NCBI GenBank assembly: GCA_016794125.1
Contig: JAEUKT010000003.1
Coordinates: 124,001 to 188,000 of the forward strand
DNA: 64,000 bases
Source: Alphaproteobacteria bacterium
GTDB taxonomy: Bacteria; Pseudomonadota; Alphaproteobacteria; Micavibrionales; UBA2020
Direction of reading: 5' to 3'
Shown one piece after another: positions 26,263-33,246 of this stretch. The notes under the pieces are model-generated. The model had not been told where the DNA came from and did no database searches. It saw nothing but the letters and a program-made list of their open reading frames with translations. The position numbers and the translations under genes are program-made. Position 1 is the first letter of the stretch; the number at the start of each line of letters is the position of its first letter.

Positions 26263-27747
26263 ATGAAGAAAAGCCTTATTTTAGCATCCTGCGCTATTTC
26301 AATTTTATTTGCCTTACCATCCTATGCGCTGGCTCCGCCACCATCAGAATTAATAGAACAGACAACGACTTCAAAATGTATTCGCATCACCAGTAGCTTT
26401 CTGGCCAACCAGCCTTCAGGATCGGGAACGGGCAGCAAAGGCCCAGCTATTGAGATTGAAAATAATTGCCTGGAGCAGTTTGATATATCCAATATCGAGA
26501 CGTCTCCCATAGCCGCAGATTTAAAAGTTGCTGCGCCACCATATGGTGTTTTAATAAAAACGAAAGATAGGAAATATTATTCGGTAGTATACTCACCCAC
26601 GGGAAATAAATGCACATATCCGATTGACACTTCAAACACTACACAACTTTGCAGTAACCTTATTGTTAGCCCTGAAGAAAGCCTTACAATCCCGATGTAT
26701 TGGGGATCTTCTTTCGTAATTGATGGAAGTCTCGGCAAAGCTTCTTTTTCGACTGAAGGCGCAATTATAAATCCAAATAATCCGACGCAAGCAATACCAG
26801 TCGAGCTCAATAAAGCTAATTCCGGCGATCCAGAAGCTGCTTATAGACTTGCAACCCTTTATTTGAAATATGGCCCGACATATAATGCTCAAGAAGCGAT
26901 ACATTGGCTCGCCATCGCTATCGATAAGGGGAATATTTACGCAAAGACAACACTTGCAGGGATATACTTTGGTGATGTGCCAGCCCATCCGAGCAATCCG
27001 TCCGTAGATTACAAGATGGCAGCCCAGTTATACCTCGAAATTAGAAAAGAAAGACTTTCTCGAAAACCTATTCAAGGCCCAGGCCTTCAAACTCCGTATG
27101 TGAAAAATTATTTGTCCGATTGTCACCTTGGCTATCTTTTCAATGAAGGTAAAGGAGTACCAAAAGACCCAATAGAGGCCGCAAATCTTTGGGGGATAAA
27201 ACCTTCAGAATTCACACCGCTACTGCAAGCAGCAGAGCGAGGAGAAGCAGAAGCTCAATTAAAATTGGGAAAAAGATTCAGAGATAACTGCAAAAAAGAC
27301 GCGCAAAGCGAGTCTCACAAATGGCTTGAAAAAGCAGCGCAGCAAGGCATTACTGATGCGAAATACATGCTCGGCGAAGATTTAAGGAACGATAAAAGCA
27401 ATCTTGAACGGCAAAGAGCCATTGGCTATCTGCGTGCAGCAGCCAACGAAGGACATCCTTGGGCGCAACAGATATTAGCCAGTCACTTCGACCCAAGTGA
27501 GATACTTGGCAACAAAAGAGAGATACTACCGAACCAAACAGAAGCCGAAGCAAATGAAGAAGGATACTTCTGGGCTCTTATCTCGCAAAGGCAAAATGAT
27601 CCTGAAAGTATGGTGCGTTTATATGTCCCAATCGAACCTTACGAGAAGATATTATCCAAAGAAAAGATAGACTTGATCAAGGCGCGCGCATCCGGATGGC
27701 AGCCCAAACCTTCACGAATACCCGCAAACAAACATCATCGAGATTAA
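26263..27747 (+). CDS. Exported Sel1-repeat protein, AT-rich
   Basis: A 494-residue protein with a signal peptide (KKSLILASCAISILFALPSY, then A). Residues about 25-190 form a domain I cannot name, with several cysteines (TSKCIRITSSFLANQ, then NNCLEQFDISN, then NKCTYPIDTS). From about 195 Sel1-like repeats follow (PEAAYRLATLYLKYG, EAQLKLGKRFRD, AKYMLGEDLRND, AQQILASHFDP). Base composition and codon use are clearly AT-richer than in the adjoining patatin gene, suggesting horizontal acquisition. A start at 26206 lies inside the patatin gene and is rejected; ATG 26263 begins the signal peptide. Confidence 0.8.
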   Translation: MKKSLILASCAISILFALPSYALAPPPSELIEQTTTSKCIRITSSFLANQPSGSGTGSKGPAIEIENNCLEQFDISNIETSPIAADLKVAAPPYGVLIKTKDRKYYSVVYSPTGNKCTYPIDTSNTTQLCSNLIVSPEESLTIPMYWGSSFVIDGSLGKASFSTEGAIINPNNPTQAIPVELNKANSGDPEAAYRLATLYLKYGPTYNAQEAIHWLAIAIDKGNIYAKTTLAGIYFGDVPAHPSNPSVDYKMAAQLYLEIRKERLSRKPIQGPGLQTPYVKNYLSDCHLGYLFNEGKGVPKDPIEAANLWGIKPSEFTPLLQAAERGEAEAQLKLGKRFRDNCKKDAQSESHKWLEKAAQQGITDAKYMLGEDLRNDKSNLERQRAIGYLRAAANEGHPWAQQILASHFDPSEILGNKREILPNQTEAEANEEGYFWALISQRQNDPESMVRLYVPIEPYEKILSKEKIDLIKARASGWQPKPSRIPANKHHRD

Positions 27748-27748
27748 A

Positions 27749-28678
27749 TCATTCTTTCATCCGCGCGCGTTCACGTTCGCGCAGGGCGGCTTCGGGGGTT
27801 TGCCAGATGAGGCTGTCGAGGACCCAGTTGGGGCGGATGCCGGCATAGCCTTGGGCGAGGTGTTCCATGGTTTTGCGCTTTTGCTCGGGGCTCATGCCCG
27901 GCTTGAACGCGCCGGCATGGATGCCGGAGGTGATGAAGGCGGTATCGAGATCGACGCTGACGGCGCCCGCGATATCGTGCTGCATGGAATCGCCGATCAC
28001 AAGGATGCGCGACGGGATAACGCCGTCGAACAGGCCGAGCGCGTAGCGGAAAATCATTTTATGCGGCTTGCCGATCAGGTGCGCTGCGCCGCCAAGGTCG
28101 TGATAGCGTTTGGCGACAGCGCCGGGGCCGACCGCGCGTTCATGGCCATAGACGGTGACCATGTCGGGGTTGGCGCAGATGGCGGGGAGACGCTTGACGA
28201 CAGCACGCTTGAAAATGGGGTCGAGGTCTTCGACCTTCATCTTGGGCGAGTCAAAGCTGGTAATGAGGATGAACTGCGCGTCTTCGATATCATTCACAAC
28301 CTCGATATCGAGCCCCTGCAACAGCGCGCGGTCATTGTCGCGCGTAATCAGGTAGCATTTGTTGCCCAGATTTTTGAACGGGGCTTCTTCCTGCTTTTTC
28401 AATCCCTGCCATGTCACTTCACCGGCCGAGACGACATCCTGATACAGCGTCGATTTGATGCCGAATTTCTTCAGGCGCTCGACGTTATCTTCGGAGCGCT
28501 TGGACGAGTTGGAAAGAATGACGACCTGCTTCTTGCGCTGCTTCAGGTGGTTAAGCGTATCAACCACGCCGTCATAGGTCTGCAAACCGTTATGGAGCAC
28601 GCCCCACTGGTCCATGATGAAGCCGTCATAGCTATCCATCAATTCGTACAGGCCCTGGCAGAACATCATCGAAGACAT
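27749..28678 (-). CDS. HAD-superfamily class IIA hydrolase (TIGR01459 type)
   Basis: A 309-residue protein. The opening motif DGFIMDQWGVLHNGLQTYDG is the family signature, with Asp23 as the nucleophile and a Trp where most HAD phosphatases have the second Asp. Motif II appears as VVILSNSSKRS, and the magnesium site as RILVIGDSMQHDIAGAVSVD. It resembles NagD-type phosphatases; its substrate is unknown. AGGAGAG precedes the ATG. It follows the HIT gene by five bases, so they form a two-gene operon. Confidence 0.88.
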   Translation of the reverse strand: MSSMMFCQGLYELMDSYDGFIMDQWGVLHNGLQTYDGVVDTLNHLKQRKKQVVILSNSSKRSEDNVERLKKFGIKSTLYQDVVSAGEVTWQGLKKQEEAPFKNLGNKCYLITRDNDRALLQGLDIEVVNDIEDAQFILITSFDSPKMKVEDLDPIFKRAVVKRLPAICANPDMVTVYGHERAVGPGAVAKRYHDLGGAAHLIGKPHKMIFRYALGLFDGVIPSRILVIGDSMQHDIAGAVSVDLDTAFITSGIHAGAFKPGMSPEQKRKTMEHLAQGYAGIRPNWVLDSLIWQTPEAALRERERARMKE

Positions 28679-28683
28679 AGGTA

Positions 28684-29109
28684 TTACTCTCCTTGGCGCA
28701 GCTTTTCAAAACAGGATTTAAGCTTTTGAATTTCTGCGAGTTTATCAGTCTCAGTATAAGGAATTTCATCGGTCTGTATAGCCCATACGGGCTTGGGCCA
28801 TGCGGCATCGGTCTTGTAGCGGGCAAAGATATGGATGTGCAGCTGCGGCACCATGTTGCCAAGCGCGGCCGTATTGATTTTGTCGGGCGTATATAATGTT
28901 TGCAGCGCCTGTTGCGCCATGCCCATTTCGCGGATCAGCTGAATCTGGTCGGCGGCAGCCAGCTCGTGCATTTCCCGAATCCCGTCACGGCGCGGCACCA
29001 GATAAAGCCACGGCCATGTGCGGTCGCTTTTCAGCGAAACACGGCACAACGGCCAGTCTTCGATGAAATGCGAGCTGTCTTCGAGGCGTTTATCGAGCGT
29101 AAAGGTCAA
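28684..29109 (-). CDS. HIT-family nucleotide hydrolase/transferase
   Basis: A 141-residue histidine-triad protein. The motif reads VPQLHIHIFAR, so the first His of the H-x-H-x-H triad is Gln while the nucleophilic middle His and the third are kept. This Q-L-H-x-H form is common in one alphaproteobacterial subgroup. Early SHFIEDWPLCRVSLKSDRTW and a downstream WPKPVWA also match that subgroup. It probably hydrolyses a nucleoside phosphoramidate or dinucleotide. The start is a TTG at 29109 preceded by AGGAG. It is co-transcribed with the HAD gene. Confidence 0.85.
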   Translation of the reverse strand: MTFTLDKRLEDSSHFIEDWPLCRVSLKSDRTWPWLYLVPRRDGIREMHELAAADQIQLIREMGMAQQALQTLYTPDKINTAALGNMVPQLHIHIFARYKTDAAWPKPVWAIQTDEIPYTETDKLAEIQKLKSCFEKLRQGE

Positions 29110-29213
29110 TCACTTCTCCTGCCGGGTTTTCCCCAGTTTATCTAATTAATATGGCTGCAAAAAAGACAAAAAATGGTTAATATCCGCTTGTTCGTGTAAT
29201 AGAGGTGGCTTTA

Positions 29214-29960
29214 TTGAAAACATTCATTGCTTTGGGCGCGGCAGCTGCCCTTTTCCTTACAACCCTGTCAGTTTCGGCAGATGCCGCCGATCCCTTCGCC
29301 GGCGATAAAAACTCGTATTCCGCGCAACTGGACCAGTATGTGAAGGACAACCGCAGCGTCACCACCATCTCCGACCGTATCAACGCGGAAATCGGGCGCG
29401 ATCCGCGCCAGTTGCCGCTGGCGAATGATTGGGCGAAGAAAAAAGCGATCGGCGCAACCGATCCGTCGCAGGTCAATGGCCTCTACTTCATGATCTATTC
29501 CGACCTCACGCGGCGTTCGGCCAAGCTGCTGCCGAAAACCGGCCCGAACTACGCGCCGCTGTCGCACGAGGCGCTGCAGGCATTGCTGATTTTCGAAGCA
29601 ATCACCGCCGCCGATTTCGCGCGCTGCAAATCCGCAGCCGATGCAACCGTGCTGCCCTGGATCGTCGAACCGCGCCGCAAGATGCTCGACTATGTCTATA
29701 CGCTGCTTACGCCGCAGGAAGCCGAAGCGATCTGGGACAACGCGCTGAGCATGGAAGCAGCCACCGGCGCGCGCAAGCCCAATACCGAAGTTTGCGCAAA
29801 TACGCTGGCTGTCGAAATGTTCTATGGCGACAAGCCGCAGGAAAAAGTTCCCGCCGCGTTTATTCCCACCCCCGAGTGGGAAACCAAGCGCGCCGCGCTG
29901 CGCCAGCAAATCAAGGCCGAATGGCAGGCGCATTACAATACGCTGGCAGCACCGCAATAA
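29214..29960 (+). CDS. Secreted protein of unknown function
   Basis: A 248-residue protein with a clear signal peptide (TFIALGAAAALFLTTLSVSA, then DA). The mature part is helical and moderately charged, with two cysteines (FARCKSAADA and NTEVCANTLAVEM) that may form a disulphide. I recognise no family. The start is unsure: TTG 29214 has GAGGTGG five bases before it, while GTG 29205 sits on top of that site. Its TAA shares a base with the next ATG (TAATG), so it is coupled to the metallo-beta-lactamase-fold gene. Confidence 0.7.
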   Translation: MKTFIALGAAAALFLTTLSVSADAADPFAGDKNSYSAQLDQYVKDNRSVTTISDRINAEIGRDPRQLPLANDWAKKKAIGATDPSQVNGLYFMIYSDLTRRSAKLLPKTGPNYAPLSHEALQALLIFEAITAADFARCKSAADATVLPWIVEPRRKMLDYVYTLLTPQEAEAIWDNALSMEAATGARKPNTEVCANTLAVEMFYGDKPQEKVPAAFIPTPEWETKRAALRQQIKAEWQAHYNTLAAPQ

Positions 29961-31015
29961 TGCAGGCCGCCGCGCGCAAATCTGCCTACGCGCCGCAATA
30001 CGACTTCATCCCCGAAGCCGGGCAGCCGCGACAGATTGCCGACGGCATTTTGTGGAACCGCCTGCCCCTGCCCTTTGACCTCAACCACATCAACATGTGG
30101 CTTATCGAAGGCGCAAACGGTTTCAGCATCGTCGATGCAGGATTTAACAACGAACATTCCACACAATCGTGGGATGATATTTTCGCGAATGTTTTTGCGA
30201 AAAAACCTGTCGAAAAAATCTTCATCACGCATTTCCATCCCGACCATCTGGGGCTGGGCGGCTGGCTGGCGGCGCGCACCGGCGTGACGCTGCAAATGAC
30301 CGCGCCCGAATACGGCATGGCGCAATGGCTGACCGACGAAGCCAAAGCCGGCGAATTGGAAACGCTCTACCGCGCCTATTACATCGAAGCCGGCATAGAT
30401 GGAGATGCGCTTGAAAGCCTGATGAACCGCCGTTTTGGTTACAAGAAAATCGTATCGCCGATACCGTCGGATTATATCGAGGTAAAACCGGGCGAAAGCG
30501 TACGCCTTGGCGACCGCGACTGGAAAATCGTGGACGGTTACGGCCACAGCCCGCAACATGCCAGCCTGTATTGCGAAGCCGATAAAATTTTCATCGCGGG
30601 CGACATGATCCTGCCAGATATCAGCCCGAATATCAGCCTGTTCCCCGACAGTTTCCAGTCGCGCAATCCTGTCGCCGCGTATCTTGAAACGCTCGACCGT
30701 ATACGCGATACCGTGCCGGATGATGTGCTGGTGCTGCCCTCCCACGGCGCACCCTTCCGTGGACTGCACAAGCGCGCGGGCGAATTGATCGTGCATCACG
30801 AACGCCGCCTTGAAAAACTCCGCGATGTCCTGAAATCCGGCGGCCCCATGACCGCCATCGATGCCGCACGCGGATTATTCTCCCACCGCTCCATCGACCG
30901 TGCGCATGATATGTTTTTTGCGCTTGGAGAGACGTTGGCGCATTTGGTTTATGAGGTTGAAAAGCAACGTGTTTTTTCTACTCAAGGTAGTATTAGGCTT
31001 TATAAAATCATTTAA
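29960..31015 (+). CDS. Metallo-beta-lactamase-fold hydrolase
   Basis: A 351-residue protein. The metal-binding motif is FITHFHPDHLGLGGW (H-x-H-x-D-H), followed by the later ligands in ADKIFIAGDMILPD and LVLPSHGAPFRG. The C-terminal helical domain (LHKRAGELIVHHERRLEKL) matches the LACTB2-like/hydroxyacylglutathione hydrolase relatives that act on thioesters. The frame is open upstream to 29429, but that part lies in the preceding gene in another frame; ATG 29960 overlaps its stop. Function beyond a metal-dependent hydrolase is unknown. Confidence 0.88.
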   Translation: MQAAARKSAYAPQYDFIPEAGQPRQIADGILWNRLPLPFDLNHINMWLIEGANGFSIVDAGFNNEHSTQSWDDIFANVFAKKPVEKIFITHFHPDHLGLGGWLAARTGVTLQMTAPEYGMAQWLTDEAKAGELETLYRAYYIEAGIDGDALESLMNRRFGYKKIVSPIPSDYIEVKPGESVRLGDRDWKIVDGYGHSPQHASLYCEADKIFIAGDMILPDISPNISLFPDSFQSRNPVAAYLETLDRIRDTVPDDVLVLPSHGAPFRGLHKRAGELIVHHERRLEKLRDVLKSGGPMTAIDAARGLFSHRSIDRAHDMFFALGETLAHLVYEVEKQRVFSTQGSIRLYKII

Positions 31016-31033
31016 AACAACCGATTAAATATT

Positions 31034-31085
31034 TTGTTCTTGATATATTCCCGATAAGACCATATAGAGAATTATACAAGAACAA
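31034..31085 (+). promoter_or_regulatory. Promoter with a flanking inverted repeat, ahead of the accessory gene pair
   Basis: TTGATA at 31040-31045 and TATAGA at 31063-31068 are 17 bases apart, a good promoter. A perfect 9-base inverted repeat, TTGTTCTTG at 31034-31042 and CAAGAACAA at 31077-31085, brackets it. The left arm covers the -35 box and the right arm would lie at about the transcription start. This is the layout of an operator for a repressor that binds both arms. The two downstream products both carry winged-helix domains and are the obvious candidates. Confidence 0.65.
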
Positions 31086-31102
31086 TATATAATGAGGTTC
31101 CT

Positions 31103-31714
31103 ATGGGTAAATTTAAAATCAAAATGAAACTTCAAGGATTAGAGCTAGAGATTGAAGGGTCACGCGAAGATGTTCCTTTGATCAGTGAGAATCTTGGTCG
31201 TCAGATGGCGGGTCTTTTACAACCAGCTGGAGCTATCGTGGAAGGTGAAGTATCTTCCAAGCAAATTGACCTTTTTCCCCAGACTACTGACACAGTAATT
31301 ACCAAAAGATCGCGCCGCAGGAAAACTGGTACAAGCACAGTTGGAACTTCACCTTCTGAGGGTGTTGCGACTGGCGCAATTGACTGGCGTCATGATCCGT
31401 CAAAATTTGGTGTCCCTAGTCAAACTTGGAATACTTCAGATAAGTCAGTTTGGCTACTCTATGTCATTGCCGAAGCGGCAGAACAGAAAGAACTGTCTGC
31501 GGGACGCATAGCGAAAACCTTTGAAAAGCATTTCCGACAAGCTGGAGTGCTTAAGCCTTCAAACGTATCCCGAGATTTGGGGAAACTCAAACTCGCAACT
31601 CCCGCTTTGACTGGCGAAGATACAACTAAAGACCCTAGTCTTTGGTATCTCACGGATGCAGGCCGTAAACACGCACAGCAGCTTATTGCGAAAAGTATCT
31701 CTGAAGTGGCTTAA
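31103..31714 (+). CDS. Uncharacterised protein with N-terminal beta domain and C-terminal winged helix
   Basis: A 203-residue protein. Residues 1-40 (FKIKMKLQGLELEIEGSRED, then VPLISENLG) look like a small beta-sheet domain ending in a helix. A flexible, basic linker follows (KRSRRRK at 68-74). Residues about 112-197 form a likely winged helix (SAGRIAKTFEKHFRQAG, KPSNVSRDLGKLKLA, LWYLTDAGRKHAQQL). It is AT-richer than the flanking core genes. GAGG at 31094-31097 precedes the ATG. Together with the next gene, five bases away, it makes a two-gene accessory cassette. Function is unknown; a regulatory or sensor role in a defence or toxin-type module is an inference. Confidence 0.75.
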   Translation: MGKFKIKMKLQGLELEIEGSREDVPLISENLGRQMAGLLQPAGAIVEGEVSSKQIDLFPQTTDTVITKRSRRRKTGTSTVGTSPSEGVATGAIDWRHDPSKFGVPSQTWNTSDKSVWLLYVIAEAAEQKELSAGRIAKTFEKHFRQAGVLKPSNVSRDLGKLKLATPALTGEDTTKDPSLWYLTDAGRKHAQQLIAKSISEVA

Positions 31715-31719
31715 TTATT

Positions 31720-32505
31720 GTGGCACTTATCGAAAGAGCAAAATTATTAGCTGAACTAAGCCCGCCTTTAGATCACTTATTAGTCACCCAACTTCTGGAT
31801 GAATTTATTTCAGCAGAACGCAGGTTTATACAACGTGACTGGGAACCAGCTGAATTGGATGGCGGACAATTTTGTGAAATTGCCGCGCGTATTTTCTATC
31901 ATGCAGATTCAAATAATCTTAACCATTCAAAGTCTTTTGATGACTGCACAAAATATATCGAAAATGACCAAGTCAGCCACAATCTAGTTCCACGTCATAC
32001 AGCTTTGCATTTGATACGTGTATTAAAAACTATATACAAATTTAGAAGCCAAAGAGGCGCGGTACATATATCGCCCACATATCAACCCAACCACATGGAT
32101 TCTAAATTTATTATTGAATGCGTTAGATGGGTAATGAATGAAACCTTACGCGTGTTTTGGAGCGGGGACAGAGAAGAAGTAGCAAAGGCAATTCGAGAAC
32201 TACTTCAATTTGATGTTCCATGTGTTGGGGTGTATGAAAATGTTATCCTTGTTCAAAGAACGGACCTAACACCCGAAGAAGAAATACTTGTTCTTCTTCA
32301 TTATGCCGGAGAGCGCGGATACAACCGTAATGAAATTGGAAAAATAGCTCAATGTGCGGCATCAAGCATTACAAGATCTTTGCAAAGACTCTGTTCACCG
32401 GAATACCGTCAAGTCGTATTATTACCAAGCGAGAGATATAGATTAACAGATCTAGGATCTAAAAGGATTAGAGAACAACTATCAAATAAACTCCTTATTC
32501 AATAA
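31720..32505 (+). CDS. Putative HEPN-like protein with C-terminal winged helix
   Basis: A 261-residue protein starting at a GTG five bases after the previous stop. An all-helical N-terminal part includes AELDGGQFCEIAARIFYHAD and KFRSQRGAVHISPTYQPNHM, where Arg109 and His116 give an R-x6-H arrangement like that of HEPN ribonucleases, followed by a helix ending WVMNETLRVFW. The C-terminal 75 residues (EEEILVLLHYAGERGYNRNE, ASSITRSLQRL, YRLTDLGSKRIREQ) resemble a winged helix. It has the AT-rich composition of its partner. I recall similar uncharacterised proteins in other bacteria but no established function. The HEPN assignment is tentative. Confidence 0.7.
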   Translation: MALIERAKLLAELSPPLDHLLVTQLLDEFISAERRFIQRDWEPAELDGGQFCEIAARIFYHADSNNLNHSKSFDDCTKYIENDQVSHNLVPRHTALHLIRVLKTIYKFRSQRGAVHISPTYQPNHMDSKFIIECVRWVMNETLRVFWSGDREEVAKAIRELLQFDVPCVGVYENVILVQRTDLTPEEEILVLLHYAGERGYNRNEIGKIAQCAASSITRSLQRLCSPEYRQVVLLPSERYRLTDLGSKRIREQLSNKLLIQ

Positions 32506-32521
32506 GTTTCTTCAAGAGAAA

Positions 32522-33073
32522 TCATAGCGGATATTTTATATCCAACACTTCCAGCATCTCTTTCCCGCCCACCGTCTTCACCTCTACGCTATCCCCCACG
32601 CGTAACTTCATGAGTGCGCGCGCGACGGGAGACAGCCAGCTGATTTTTCCCTCGGACGGGTTCGCTTCATCGATGCCGACAATTTTAACCGTTAGTTCGG
32701 TATCGTCTTCCTTCACATAGGTCACGGTCGCGCCGAAGAAAACGCGGTCCAATCCCTGTTGTTTCTTTGGGTCAACGACTTCGGCGTTTTCCAGCCGCTT
32801 GGTCAGGTAGCGCAACCGGCGGTCGATCTCGCGCAGGCGTTTTTTGCCGTAGATGTAATCGCCGTTTTCGGAACGGTCGCCATTGCCGGCGGCCCAGCCC
32901 ACGATCTCTGTCATCTTGGGGCGTTCGACGCGCAGCAGGTGATGCAGCTCGTCCTGCAGCACCTTGAATCCGGCGGGAGTCATGTAATTTTTCGTGCTTG
33001 GCGGCAGCACATCGGCTTCCTCCAGCTCGTCATCTTCCTGCTCTGCATTTTCGGTCGTAAAAGCCTTGCTCAC
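32522..33073 (-). CDS. greB: Transcription elongation factor GreB
   Basis: A 183-residue protein that rescues backtracked RNA polymerase by stimulating transcript cleavage. The N-terminal coiled coil has YMTPAGFKVLQDELHHLLRV, and the GreB-type tip motif NGDRSENGDYIYGKKRLREI carries the acidic residues. The C-terminal FKBP-like domain follows (GATVTYVKEDDTELTVKIVG, then SPVARALMKLRVGDSVEV). It is GreB rather than GreA by the K-K-R-L-R-E-I-D-R-R sequence. It has an extra acidic N-terminus of about 25 residues. The start is GTG at 33073 with AGGAG upstream. Confidence 0.93.
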   Translation of the reverse strand: MSKAFTTENAEQEDDELEEADVLPPSTKNYMTPAGFKVLQDELHHLLRVERPKMTEIVGWAAGNGDRSENGDYIYGKKRLREIDRRLRYLTKRLENAEVVDPKKQQGLDRVFFGATVTYVKEDDTELTVKIVGIDEANPSEGKISWLSPVARALMKLRVGDSVEVKTVGGKEMLEVLDIKYPL

Positions 33074-33246
33074 GCGGCAACTCCTTGATGCTTATTTATC
33101 TAGTGTTTTCAGGTACAAGCGCAAGGCTTATCCGGCCATCCCCGCGCAAGATTATTGCGCCAAAACACCCGTTGACAGAAATGTTCTGACAAATTAAACT
33201 TTCTCAGGTTTCAATAATAGATTTGTCAAATGCGAGGAACAGCGCA

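Noticed and set aside
29429-29959. Upstream extension of the metallo-hydrolase frame
   Set aside because: It lies inside the secreted-protein gene in another frame; the hydrolase begins at 29960 with TAATG coupling.
31036-31050. GTTC-N7-ATTC as an SOS box for the accessory pair
   Set aside because: One half-site has a mismatch, and the left half is better explained as an arm of the 9-base inverted repeat.
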